Assembly: GCF_029227915.1 (NCBI RefSeq)
Contig: NC_079877.1
Coordinates: forward strand, 18,216,851-18,280,850
Length of the DNA: 64,000 nt
Direction of reading: 5' to 3'
Source of the DNA: Hydractinia symbiolongicarpus
Lineage: Eukaryota > Cnidaria > Hydrozoa > Anthoathecata > Hydractiniidae
Position 1 is the first letter of the stretch. Each line of letters starts with the position of its first letter. Shown piece after piece: positions 37,341-47,931 of this stretch. Below the pieces are notes generated by a model that worked only from the letters and a program-made list of their open reading frames with translations, ran no database searches and was not told the origin of the DNA. Position numbers and translations under genes: made by a program.

Positions 37341-37739
37341 AGCTAGCTAACTGCATTTAGCATAAAAATTATATATTGCTTAAGAATATTGTTGTAGCCA
37401 AACTGCATTTTTATACTTTCACTTTTTAAGGAGCTAGCTAAATAGCCACAGCCTCAACATAAAAATAAATGTTGGCTAGGATAAAAAGCTCTTATACCAA
37501 ACAGAATAGCAATAAGTGAGGCTCTAGCTAGCTATAGCTAGCTAATCTTCGTTCCTAGCCAAACATCCTAAAACTGGTGCGTTTAAGATCTGTACGTGAC
37601 TAAAAAACGTGACAATATATTTATCCTAACATTGAAAACAAACAGAAAACAAATATTACAAATATATAAGGCTTTTAGAAGATAAGAAAGTCAAACAGGC
37701 CTACAAACCTCACACACTGACCACAAACACGACCATTAT

Positions 37740-38205
37740 CAAAATGGCCTTCGTTCCGCGAAGATCTTGGATTCTTTCTGGTCGCGAAAATCTTGGTTTT
37801 TTTTTAAAGAATCAGGCGTTGTGAATGGTATTCCACGCGCGAGCGGTCAAAACAAAGTCGGTAAAAATAGATCGCATTTGGTATCGGCGCGTAATTTTCA
37901 AAATTTCGTGTTTCCGTTACGGGACGCGGCTTTCGCGGACACACAGACAGACGGAATACGGCTATTATTAAAGAGATACTAATCGTTTACCAATGGAAAA
38001 ATTCAGAGGGTTGCCCATAAGGTATCGCATTACATTTCGTGTGGCTTTACACAAGACGCTTTTGGCAGACAAACAGACAAAATACGAACTGACAAACAAA
38101 CAAAATATGGCTAACTAATAGTTTACCCATGGAGAAATCCATAGGGTCACCCTACTTTTATATATCACATTTTATTGTATAAAAACCATACATTTACGTT
38201 AGGTA
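37740..38205 (+). repeat. Further family A repeat copies
   Basis: At least three degenerate units with 'cagacaaacagacaaaatacg', 'gctattattaaagagatact' and 'ccatggagaaatccataggg'-type starts. No coding sequence. Confidence 0.65.
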
Positions 38206-38212
38206 TATACGC

Positions 38213-38368
38213 TAAGGGGCTTTGAAAAATTTTTGGGCCCTGTTAGCAGTATATTGCAGTTAGGATTCGGACGATCTCCCTCCCCCTCTTTTAGCGGATT
38301 TCCGTCCGTGAAATACACGACGATATCCCACAAACAGGGCCCAAAAATTTTTTCAGCAGCCCCTTAAC
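38213..38368. mobile_element. Small TIR element (about 155 bp)
   Basis: The left end taaggggctttgaaaaattt continues as ttgggccctgtt. The right end carries the reverse complement aacagggcccaaaaattttt then tcagcagccccttaa. TIRs of about 32 bp with a few mismatches enclose about 90 bp without coding sequence. Target duplication not resolved. Confidence 0.65.
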
Positions 38369-40779
38369 CAACGAGGGTGTTAATAAGCTGCATATGCCGT
38401 AAAAAGTGCAGGTGTTTTCAAGCAAGTTTGTTGTTTTGAAAAAAACTCAAGTATTTGCCCGACAAAAACCTATAGTATAGACTTGAATAATGCTCCAAAA
38501 AGCAAAGAAAAACGGACACTAATAATGATTCAAAAAATTAAAAAATAAACTTATATAATATAATGGTAGTGAAGTTCTTAAAAGAACTGTTTTCGATAGT
38601 TTTCAATAAAATGTACTTGATAAAAAACTTATATATTAACTTTATTAACTTCTTTATCTTCAAGCGCCTTCTTTCAACTATTGACTGCATGAACGAGGTT
38701 GTCGACTTGCCGCAAAAACAAAGGGGCTGTCGGTCGAGTTCTGGCAATTTAATAAAAACTTGAAATTTCGCCTCGAGAAACCCGAGATCAACCCGAAACA
38801 ACATTTTTTAAACATTTATTACCATGTATAATTTATTCTTTTAATGTTGAGGAATGGTAGTGGAAGATTGTTTTCCATATCATTTATTTTCATAAATAGC
38901 TGTATCCCACAAATAATAAACTGTAAGTACGACGACAAAATAGCACCTCCCTTCTTTTCGTAAGAATTTAAATGAGAACCAAGGAGCTTGCCCGCGTATC
39001 ATTTCGGGCGGTTTCAGACAGACCCAGGCTTTTTAGGCCGCTTACAGACGAAACCCAAAAAAAAACGCCTGCGGCCGCCCTGACATATACAGCGTTTTCG
39101 TCGAATCGGCACCCTCGTCTGCATGTTACAAGAAATTGCACTTCAAGAATGCTCCAAGCGAGTTCGTGAAAGCGCGGGCGGTTTTGTGCCAATTTAATTC
39201 GAAAAATTCCCAAATTCGCCTCCACATATGCGGGCGTTTGCAGCTTATCGGCAACCTCTTCTAAACTCAGCAAAATTTTTCTTAGGATAGAGCGAGGTTC
39301 AAAATCTTAAATTTTTTCCCTTGGCACTAACTATGGCAGCACCTTACAGAAACTCTAAACTAAGTTCACCCAATCTCTCATTTTACAGGAGACCAGTGTT
39401 GGAAGGTATGTAATTAGCAAAAGTGGTACATATATAGCTAGCTAGCTATACTTTATTTTTTCCCAGTCAGCATACATCATGATGGCATGGCATAACTTTG
39501 TAAATATTCAAAGATTTATATATCTAGCCTAGGTACTTAAAATACTATTCCCTTTTAATTTAGAAAAATACTGAAGCTACAGGGAAGTTTTAAATCAAAA
39601 TATTAATTACCTATAATTCAGTTCAACGCCACCAAAATTTAAAATTTCTTCAATGTTAGCTAGCTAGCTAGCTAGCTATTTGGAATGTTCTAGGTTATAC
39701 CTAGCTCAACTTTTCGGTATGTTCGGTTGATTCTGGAATGTTTAACAGACAGGAATCTTATATATTAATTCCCTTGCGTGACTAAAACTGTGAGTCCACG
39801 ACACGGAAATCACGGGTTACTTTCTTATGACGTGGCTGTACGCTAAAATTTAACTAAAAAGATTAGGGATGTACTTCATAGAAATTGCACATAAGGTGTA
39901 AATATATAACCCGCTGCTAATAACGATATAAATATATATACCCTTATGCCAAAAAACTCTATGTTAGCATATATATATAGGTATCGCTACATATGAAACG
40001 GTATTAGATATTCACAAAGCATACGGACTGTTAAATGAAGCTCCCAGCATAAAACGGAAATTGTGTTTACGAAAAAGATGGCTGTTCTTTTTGAGTATTC
40101 TCTACTCTTTCATTCAAAATAAATCTTTAAAAAAACATTTGAAGAAGAGCATGGTTTTATAAATTAATCATAGCAAGGTTCTGTAAGGTTTTTTCATGTT
40201 TAATTTTCAGTTTTGATTATATTATTGTTGCCAGACATGTTTTATAGCTAGCATTATAAAAAGCCAACCACCACCAACAACTAGCTAGCTAGGAATATAT
40301 ATATATATATATATATATGTAGCCATGTTCTTTATACCTAGCTAAGTCTCCAGTTTATATTTAAGTGACTAGCTATTAGCTGCTGTAGCTAGCTAATGCT
40401 AGCTTTAAACTAAAGATTTCCAGTATATATATTCCCACAAAACACATCAAACGTTATTAACCCTGAAAATTTTAAACATTTTCCTGGGTTTTTTTTGGTT
40501 TGCGAAGTTCTTTTCCTCCAAATATTCTGAAAATAAAGTTCAGAAATTACTTATTTTTAAAATGTAAATTTAATTTGTTTCAAATTGTGGGCAAAAACCT
40601 TAATCAGCATGCTAAAAGAACTGACTTTTCTTAATTTAGAATTACTAAACACAACCATTTTCTTACAATTAGTGTAAACTTTTGTGCGTATGGCTTATAT
40701 TTAATACACCAAAAGAACTACTTTGTTGATTTCAATTTTATACTCTTTGTAAGCTATTTTCTTCTTCTTTTTGACATTT

Positions 40780-42220
40780 CTGTTTTACCACTCAATTTTT
40801 ACATTTTATAAGTTATTTGGAACAGAATGGTATGAAATAGACCAAAATACCTGATCTTAGTTGTTTTTAATTTACAGGCTGTGTCTGTGAAACTTTAAGG
40901 GGAACATTTGGTGGAAGACAATGGCATGACATATACTGATAGAACTGATTTTTGTTGTGTTAGATGTTATATCTGAACCTTTTTGACATTTTATATTAAT
41001 TTTGCGAGGAAGGACCATATATATATACACAGAAGAAGAATTCAATTTTACACCTGGCAAGCTTTGTTTTTCTATATTTTGTATAAATTCTTACTGGGGA
41101 GGACTCCGTGCAATATATCGAAATGACTGATCCTTCTCGATTTAAATTTGATGTGTTCTAAATCGTATATAGTTTTGGAAATTTTGTGTAAGATTTAATG
41201 GGTAAGGGCTAGATGCAATATGTCAAAAAAACTTTTTTTGTTGAATCAGAAGCACTCCCTACAACCATTCTTTTTTTTACAGTTTGTGAAGCTTTTGTGA
41301 GGAAAGAGTGTATGCAATATTATCGAAATAACTGATTTTTGTTGCAAACTGTTTTTCTTTGGCATTTTGGATTAAAATATTGTTTTAGAGGGCATATGCA
41401 GTAGATATATGTACTGAAATAGTTAAATTTTGCAAACTTTGATTTTGTCGTTACCTCTCATTTTTTACATTTTGATTAAACTTTTGTGGGAGACCGTCGG
41501 TATGCGAAGGACCAAAATAAGAGATTTTAGTATTATTTAGAATTTGTATTTTGTGTTGCAAAATTGGTGCAAAAATTGACATAAAATGAACTTATATATA
41601 TATACAGATTGATTGCTGTTGTTTAACATGACTCATTATGACTTATATATATATTTTATGAAAATTTGTGACAGAATACTATGTGAGATTTGAAATTTTG
41701 TTTACTTTATTGATGGTAAAACAGCATGCAAATTGCTAAAAGGACTTTATTAATTTTAGGTTTAAACACCGTTATTTTGTTGGCATTTTGTCTAAAGTTT
41801 GGTGAGGAGGGACTGTATGCAATATATCAAATAATGTTTTATTGCATTATAATTTGTCCTTGCAAATCCCCTTTTTTACACCTTAGATAAAAAATTCTGT
41901 CAGAGGCACAATTTATTGTTTATTTTTCACATTGTGTGTCAACCTTTGGCAGGGTTTGCAATAAACTAACTGATTTTAACATATACAATGAGAGAGATTT
42001 GTGTTTGACATTGATCAGCTTTTTTGTATATATGTGGCGTTTTAAGTGATTTAAATTTTATGGGTGAGATGTATGTTGAAATGCTTTTGGAAACTTCTTT
42101 CCGAATAATTTTCGCATTTGTCAGATGGTCAGAGCAAGTAATTTTAGTAGATTTAGATTTTAAATGTCACATAAATACTGCAGTTGTTGAAAACCTTTAA
42201 TTTTTTTGGTCATTTATATA
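40780..42220 (+). repeat. Old tandem array with a ~100-150 bp unit
   Basis: About ten diverged units repeat the series 'ttttttacatttt', 'taaacttttgtgaggaagga', 'tgtatgcaatatatcgaaat' and 'gactgatttttgttg'. Examples start near 40,895, 41,080, 41,180, 41,280, 41,360, 41,460, 41,780 and 41,930. Divergence is high, so the array is old. It has no coding potential. Confidence 0.6.
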
Positions 42221-42587
42221 ATAATGCAGATGTAAGATGCGCACTGCTGTATTGTTTGTTTTTTGATGGACATATATCTGCTACATAAATTAAATGGAAT
42301 ACAGTGGATTCTTCCACGGGAAACAGCTAGTTCAATATTAATACGTAATTTTTCGTCGTTTTTCTTAATGTAGATATAGCATTTCTAGTCTTTCACCAGC
42401 AAGAAAATTGGCTTTCTGGCTACCTAAAAAATTGCGACTTTGGGACGGGTCGCAAATGTTAATACTGTATTGTCATTGGTTGAAAACTATTAGCCTGTAA
42501 ACTATGCAATGAAGTGAAAAAGTACACAGTATCTATACTAGGACTAACTACCCGCGGCTTCCAGGCTCTGTGCTGTCTCTATGTGAC

Positions 42588-43045
42588 GTACGGAGTGTGG
42601 TTTCTATCCGGAGTAATACTCCGTATAGCTGCTATACAAAGTTTGGTTTAGCTATACGGAGTCTGCCAACAAATGTTCTTAAAGTGAAAAATTGCAATAT
42701 ATGAATGTTTAAAACTATTTCCGAAAAAAATAAAAAATAATCACTATAAAGAACAAGTTAAAAAGACGAGCACATCATTTTCCTACTTTTTTATCCATCA
42801 TAAAAACATAAGAAGTATATTGCTATACGGAGTCAGTGGAAACATTAGTTTGATTGCAGCAAACGGATTATGGCATACAGATTGTGAGAGTATGTTATGC
42901 AGAATTTGCTATGCGGAGTATGCAGAATGTGCTATAAGGTGTATGTCATACGGAGTATTCCATACGGAGTATGCTATACGGAGTGTAATATGCTTCATAT
43001 ACGAAGTATGCTATAGGGAGTGTGACATGCGGAGTATACGGAGTA
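42588..43045 (+). repeat. Degenerate array of 'tatacggagt' motifs
   Basis: More than a dozen copies of tatacggagt and near variants (catacggagt, tatccggagt, tatgcggagt) at irregular spacing, some in inverted form (actccgtata at about 42,629). It leads directly into the 8-bp satellite. Confidence 0.75.
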
Positions 43046-43051
43046 GTGTGA

Positions 43052-43328
43052 CTATCTATCCATCTATCCATTTATCCATCTATCCATCGATCCATCGATC
43101 CATCGATCCATCGATCCATCGATCCATCGATCCATCGATCCATCGATCCATCGATCCATCGATCCATCGATCCATCGATCCATAGATCTATCGATCCATC
43201 GAACCATCGATCCATTGATCTATCGATCCATCGATCCATCGATCCATCGATCCATCGATCCATCGATCCATCGATCCATCGATCCTTCGATCCATCGATC
43301 CTTCGATCCATCGATGGATCGATGGATC
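43052..43328 (+). repeat. 8-bp satellite (ccatcgat)n
   Basis: About 33 units of ccatcgat, preceded by a few ccatctat units and with a few ccttcgat and ctatcgat variants. It ends exactly at the inner edge of the right inverted-repeat arm. Confidence 0.95.
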
Positions 43329-43939
43329 GCTAATCTAGCAAACTTGTGGATTGCAACAGGTTAACAGCTAGTATTTTATAAACGATTTTCAGGTTATAAT
43401 TTTTTTAGAAGTGGGAGGTAAGCTGCTTTAAGTGCATGTTTCAATTAAAATTAGCGTCACATACTTTTTAACTTGATTTTGTGAGGTATTGGTATCTTAG
43501 CAGAAATAAGTTTGTTAATTTTTGCTATTGAAACAAAAAATTACAATGAATTTCCTTTCTTTTTTTAGGTTCGACAACCGTGACTCGGCAGAGTATAAAA
43601 GAGAAGAAACTCGACAGAGTATAAAAGCTAGTTATTCAGAACATTCAGATATTCAGAATTAATTCAACTTCCTGAACCTTGAGTAGTGGTAAGGAGTGAG
43701 GATATACGGTTTTTCGCTCCTTCCACACCTTACCCCCAAAAACCCCGCTTCCACCACTTCCACCACCACCTCCACCCAAAAAACAAGTAAAAAACGAAAT
43801 CATATGACATCATCAACGCATGCGCAAAAGCAATATTAGTAATAATGCTGACATCAACAAAAATAGAATTGAGTAGGGAATTTCCCATACTCTAAGGTCC
43901 GTGTTATTTGAAGTCTACACCGGAGTTGTAAAAAGAAGA

Positions 43940-44272
43940 ATGGAACGCTCAAAATGCCTACAGTGTGGACAATTTTTATCCATGGATAAATTCGGATTAA
44001 AGGAAGATGGGCAAAGGAGAAAATCCTGCATCTGGTGCCTTGAGGTTATACAGGCTGCCGCCCTCGAAGAACGTCGGAAGAAATATGGTAATGGTAAAAT
44101 GTGTCCCTGTTGCGGGGAGCTTAAATTTGATTTCGAGTATAGGATAATAAACAAAAAGAGCCCAAGATTTAGCACAAATTGTATCGAGTGCCTGCCCAAG
44201 AACGCTTACAGGGATGAGCAAAACCGAAAAAGGTATTTCGATTGGTTATATCGTCGAAAAAGTACGAAGTAG
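43940..44272 (+). CDS. Double zinc-ribbon PLV protein, right copy
   Basis: Protein identical to 34,917-35,249 over its whole length: two Cys4 ribbons and a basic end. Start chosen at ATG 43,940; the open frame extends upstream without ATG. Confidence 0.75.
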   Translation: MERSKCLQCGQFLSMDKFGLKEDGQRRKSCIWCLEVIQAAALEERRKKYGNGKMCPCCGELKFDFEYRIINKKSPRFSTNCIECLPKNAYRDEQNRKRYFDWLYRRKSTK

Positions 44273-44491
44273 TGAATACAAAAACCCCGCTTCCATCACC
44301 ACCTCCATCCAAAAACAAGTAAAAAACGAAATCATATGCTGATATCAACAAAAATAATATTAAATACCGACACATAATAATATTAAATGTAAGATACACG
44401 ACGTCATCAACGCATGTGCAATAGAATATACTCATATTATACAGAATATGAGTAAAAATTATCAAGTCCCCTGAATTATTCCAAAATAAAT

Positions 44492-44740
44492 ATGGATATT
44501 TATCAAGAGCTCAATATCAGAGACATTGAGCGTTACCCCTGGTATCTCTGTTCTATTCCAGATCACTGCAAAACAAAAGACATGTGTATCAAGGCTACTA
44601 GGAAGGATCCATATTTGCTCAAGTATGTCCCCAACCATTTCAAGACCTTAGAAATGTGTATCAGAGCCGTTGAACGCAATCCCTTGATGTTCGAGTATGT
44701 TCCAGATCGTTTCAGAGTCATGGTTACACGAAGCCTTTAA
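44492..44740 (+). CDS. DUF4116-like repeat protein, right copy
   Basis: 82 residues, differing from the left copy by His to Arg (AVERNP) and Ala to Val (RFRVMV). Intact. Followed after six bases by the zinc micropeptide. Confidence 0.75.
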   Translation: MDIYQELNIRDIERYPWYLCSIPDHCKTKDMCIKATRKDPYLLKYVPNHFKTLEMCIRAVERNPLMFEYVPDRFRVMVTRSL

Positions 44741-44746
44741 AAATAA

Positions 44747-44827
44747 ATGACTGAGTATTGTGATGAATGTGGAATTGATCTCGATAAATATGATAGATGC
44801 AAGTGTGGACAGAGGTTAATTACATGA
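44747..44827 (+). CDS. 26-residue zinc-ribbon micropeptide, right copy
   Basis: C-x2-C and C-x-C as in the left copy, with one residue change near the end (CGQR in place of CGRR). Intact. Confidence 0.62.
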   Translation: MTEYCDECGIDLDKYDRCKCGQRLIT

Positions 44828-44902
44828 TGTTTATCACGTACAATGGTGGGTGCTGTCCTTGTAAGAACCCTAGTTAGAGTCTAATTTTCATAAATAAACG
44901 GG

Positions 44903-45085
44903 ATGTTTAAATTTTATGGAAATAATATTGAAACAACGGCTTTTTATAGCAACCTAGCTGCATTTAACATCTTTGATATAAAGATCGAAAACATTGTACT
45001 TAGCGATCCAATACAAGCCAATAAAGGCAAGGATGCTAGATTTGTGATTGGTTATAAAAATGATAATAGAATTACCCCCTATTAA
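44903..45085 (+). CDS. PLV 'MFKF' protein, right copy
   Basis: 60 residues, identical to 34,104-34,286. Confidence 0.65.
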   Translation: MFKFYGNNIETTAFYSNLAAFNIFDIKIENIVLSDPIQANKGKDARFVIGYKNDNRITPY

Positions 45086-45154
45086 TAAGAACACCAGGGG
45101 GGGGGGCTTTATAGCAATGGAGCATCCCGCTATGATGATAGTTCCTCACTTACG

Positions 45155-45508
45155 ATGTCATTCAACTTTCACAATCATCCTGAATGGCTTGAAAGGTATC
45201 AGAGTATATTGACATGGATAGAGAAACTGTACGGTAATGAATTCACTACCCCTCCATTCAAAAAAAGCTATGTTAGTACCAAAGTAAAGGAATGGAATAG
45301 GGAGATTAATACTGATTTTCATGATCAAGCAGTTCCGCTGAAGCAGCCCTGCGACTGCATCTGCATTTTAGAGCTATCAAGTATCTATCATCAAGGGAAT
45401 AGGAACCATCTGCAGGTTATGCTAGAAGAGTGTAAGTATAAACCGGTTCAACAATCCAGGACACGACACCTTGATTCAGATGATGAGGAATCGTTCACTG
45501 TAGTGTAA
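45155..45508 (+). CDS. PLV 'NHPEW' protein, right copy, N-terminus shortened
   Basis: 117 residues from the ATG of MSFNFHNHPEWLERY. One substitution (Ser for Arg in KKSYVSTK) compared with the left copy. A run of ten G at 45,097-45,106 replaces gggaggggt-type sequence in the left arm and adds two bases, which cuts off the N-terminal extension seen there. The acidic end is intact. Confidence 0.62.
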   Translation: MSFNFHNHPEWLERYQSILTWIEKLYGNEFTTPPFKKSYVSTKVKEWNREINTDFHDQAVPLKQPCDCICILELSSIYHQGNRNHLQVMLEECKYKPVQQSRTRHLDSDDEESFTVV

Positions 45509-45513
45509 TAAAC

Positions 45514-45789
45514 ATGAATGATTTGAAAAAAGAGGCAAAGGAGCTGGGTATACGTGGATACTCCACTCTCAAGAGGGCTGATCTTATATCTGTGATTCAT
45601 AAAGTAAAATATAAAGATATTGCAATACAAACCCTTGGGCCTCATTGCAAGTCATGTCTAGAAATCATAGCTATGAAAATACTCGATGAATATATCAGAG
45701 GCTTGGAGGTAAAACAAGAACAAAATATCATCTATGACGGTGATTTTATGATCGATAAATATACCGGTGAATTGCTTGGTGTAATTTAA
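45514..45789 (+). CDS. SAP/Rho-N-like small protein, right copy
   Basis: 91 residues. The SAP-like N-terminus is the same as in the left copy, with three substitutions (Met/Ile, Gly/Arg, Arg/Gln). The C-terminus reads MIDKYTGELLGVI here, probably the original end, because the left copy has a small deletion at this place. Confidence 0.65.
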   Translation: MNDLKKEAKELGIRGYSTLKRADLISVIHKVKYKDIAIQTLGPHCKSCLEIIAMKILDEYIRGLEVKQEQNIIYDGDFMIDKYTGELLGVI

Positions 45790-45815
45790 TGTTTTGTACA
45801 AAACATTAAAATTAT
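45790..45815. terminator. Inverted repeat after the SAP-like gene
   Basis: taatgttttgtacaaaacatta is a near-perfect palindrome at about 45,787-45,808, with the same sequence in the left arm at about 33,381-33,402. It lies between two convergent genes, where a transcription-end or RNA-processing signal would be expected. Function is inferred from position only. Confidence 0.4.
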
Positions 45816-45834
45816 AAATACGCGGGTGGTTCCT

Positions 45835-46380
45835 CTAAGTACCGCTGACATATTGTGCAGACTGCAAGTTTTTTATCAGCTCCTGTTTACCCTCCTCTCG
45901 ACCTTTCGCGATGAGCTGATGTCGTTCCCGTTCATTGATCGATTCCACGATTTTGCGTGTTCTTTGCCTGACTTGCTCCTTCAGAAGCATGTACTTCTGT
46001 TTCTCCTGCATGATTAAGCTAAACTTGTGGTCGCTAATAACACCATTCTCCACAGTTTAAGAGATCAAGTCAACGATAGAGTTCAATTTGGTTTCCGCCA
46101 GTAATCTGAAGCTTTCATGTTTCTCACTCTTGACACCTAGTCTCTTCCCCGCATTCCGTAGATCAGCTTGTCCTAATCCCACAGCTATGGTGAGGCCTCC
46201 CATAGCCACGGCTAATGGTACGCCGATACCCGAGAGCATGCTACCAATGCCAACACCTGAAGTTATCACACTTACCGCCAATAGCCCGTGATCCATATAT
46301 CTTACCCACGTATCATGCATTTTGAACTTTTTGGCGAGCTTGTCACGCTCCTTAATCTCACCTCGCAAGTATTGTTCCAC
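45835..46380 (-). pseudogene. PLV membrane/helical protein, most complete copy, one stop
   Basis: Minus strand, two parts. 46,057-46,380 has the basic helix, two glycine-rich hydrophobic segments (HGLLAVSVITSGVGIGSMLS and GVPLAVAMGGLTIAVGLG) and ETKLNSIVDLIS. 45,835-46,053 has NGVISDHKFSLIMQEKQKY, a long charged coiled coil and the end NLQSAQYVSG. A stop (TAA) at 46,054-46,056 separates them. Block A has a sense codon (Lys) at this position, in SKTMENG, so the stop is a defect of this copy. The protein is probably membrane-inserted through the hydrophobic hairpin. Family uncharacterised. Confidence 0.65.
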
Positions 46381-46399
46381 TTCTTCGATTTTATTCAGT

Positions 46400-46969
46400 C
46401 TATAGACTTGTGAACTGTCCTCCTCCGTACCCCCCGGAGGTGCAGAAGGTACATGTGTTCATTTTGGTGGGAAGCATAGCCAATATCTTAGACTTTTTAC
46501 CGTCCATCAGGCAGTCATCCTCGTCTAGCTGAGGGCAAACAAACCTCAGTCGGTGATATACATTAGTCTTGTAGAATGAATCGTAATCACCCTTCATATA
46601 ACATTTTTTACTAGGATTTTAGGGTAGACCCAAGAGCTCTTGCAGTTGTCGATGAATCACCACCGTGTACCCTTCATTGACACGTAGCCTGCATAGTCCA
46701 TTTTTAAGCACAAAAAGCTGTACTTTGCCCTGTGCCTGACTATTGACGATGGCCGCGATATCTTCAATCTTACACAGGCCGTTCATGATTTCAATTCTAG
46801 TAACCGTCTGATCAGGTCATACCTTACGGATAGTAAAATCATTATAGCTGTAGAGATTCAACCAAGTAGGTCGAATGCTGATGGATTTCAGGGCTATTCT
46901 CGCGTCCTGCCCTAGGTAGTCCTCAAAAATCGTAGGTTTCTCTATATTCGTAACATACAACTGTCGCAT
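46400..46969 (-). pseudogene. Penton-like gene, right copy, frameshifted
   Basis: The reverse complement of the intact gene at 32,408-32,971. The C-terminal third is open (46,400-46,597: SFYKTNVYHRLRFVCPQLDE). Near 46,612-46,625 bases are changed and lost around the codons for LPYDPS, which shifts the frame. Several substitutions also occur, including GGTATG for a conserved region near 46,820. Dead copy. Confidence 0.6.
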
Positions 46970-47095
46970 CTTTTTTGATTATATATAGATATAACCCACT
47001 GGCAAAGTATGCCCCTAATCAAGGGCGATATCTCGAGGGACTCAAGGGCTCAGACCTTACCCAGCAGGACATCGTAATAGACGCGAAAGGCTCGT

Positions 47096-47843
47096 TGATT
47101 GCGATCCTTCGGTCTTCTTGGACGAAGAGCAAACATTGGAAGCATCTAGCAGTGGTCTAAGCACACGAGTTCAGATTGAGAATGCAGTTCCGCAAGAGGC
47201 TATCGACTATGCCATTATTGCGGCCGACGATAGGGATGGCATTTTGTACCATAACATAGAAAACAAGTTAGACAGTGCTGAACATATGCGCAAAATGTAC
47301 GAGATAGCCGCTGGGGTATGGGAGAAAATCTGCCCATTAATTAATAACGATGAGACCTTGGTAGCATTCAAAAGTAAAAGGATCAACTGGCAGGGTAATG
47401 ACATGTTCTACGATACGTGGTTGCTTGCTACAAACTCCTGCGGCGATTGCTTCCCGACGAAAGAAATGAAGGAGCTCTACCCTGATTGGGCACAACTAAT
47501 TGAGCAAGACGAACACGAAGGAGAAGGTAGTAGCCACGACCGCGAAGAGAACGAGGAAGAAGAAGAGGAAACAAACGAAGAGGAGGAAGGTCATAGGGAA
47601 GAAGAAGAAACAGAAGAACATGAAATCAATGCCCAGTCGGCAAAACTTGTTTCCACTGTTAAGCAGGAATATATGCCGTTTTGTCCAGAAAATAACAGTA
47701 CTGCTTTTATCGACCTCGTGTCAGATGATGAATGTGTTCCTGAAATTTCTTCAGTAAAATTAGAGCTATTTTCCGCAGATAATTCAACGACTTCGCTCGA
47801 TTGTGATGTTATCTGCATTAGTTCGGACGAAGAAGACAATTAA
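47096..47843 (+). CDS. Acidic protein with two SUMO-interaction-like motifs
   Basis: The frame is open from within the inverted-repeat edge to a stop at 47,841-47,843, about 241 codons from 47,118. There is no ATG near its beginning, so it is an exon or a 5'-truncated gene. An N-terminal globular-looking part (GILYHNIENKLDSAEHMRKM, KRINWQGNDMFYDTWLLATN) is followed by a Glu-rich stretch (residues ~130-170) and a tail. The tail carries FIDLVSDDE and the extreme C-terminus DVICISSDEEDN, both of the form hydrophobic-core plus acidic/serine residues that bind SUMO. No family recognised. The next frame downstream has similar motifs. Confidence 0.55.
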
Positions 47844-47931
47844 AAATAAACTTTTTTTGCCTTTTCCTTTCCTCATATCCCACCACATGCTCCTTTTCTA
47901 AAGTGACATGCGAAAAGCGGTTTTCTCTACA

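Larger units (their letters stand above)
35861..43328. other. 7.5-kb spacer between the arms of the inverted repeat
   Basis: No coding region is supported. It holds dispersed hairpin repeats (36,240-36,552 and 37,740-38,205), a second repeat family (36,553-37,340), a small TIR element (38,213-38,368), TAGC-rich runs (37,330-37,550, 39,440-39,680, 40,280-40,400), a short AT dinucleotide run at 40,297-40,318, a decayed tandem array (40,780-42,220), an 'acggagt' array (42,588-43,045) and an 8-bp satellite (43,052-43,328). The interval 38,900-39,280 is more GC-rich but has no convincing frame. Confidence 0.6.
43329..47095 (-). repeat. Right arm of the 3.6-kb inverted repeat (PLV terminal block)
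   Basis: Reverse complement of 32,292-35,860. Position sums are constant (79,189) from the inner edge to the MFKF gene, change by two at a G-run, and by about 196 beyond the deletion in the left arm. The outer end at 47,095 is an abrupt loss of similarity, after which a non-viral acidic reading frame follows. The inner end abuts the 8-bp satellite. Confidence 0.93.

Noticed and set aside
38943-39280. GC-richer stretch as a host exon
   Set aside because: Frames on both strands lack domain-like composition and splice sites; nothing supports coding.
43052-43328. Possible CRISPR-like or coding repeat (MDRWIDGS units)
   Set aside because: It is an uninterrupted 8-bp satellite without spacers, in a eukaryotic genome; the protein repeats are an artefact.
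32292-47095. Inverted repeat as the normal TIRs of one Polinton
   Set aside because: The arms contain many genes, the spacer is non-viral, and the outer edges lie in unrelated contexts; a single element would have viral genes between its TIRs.
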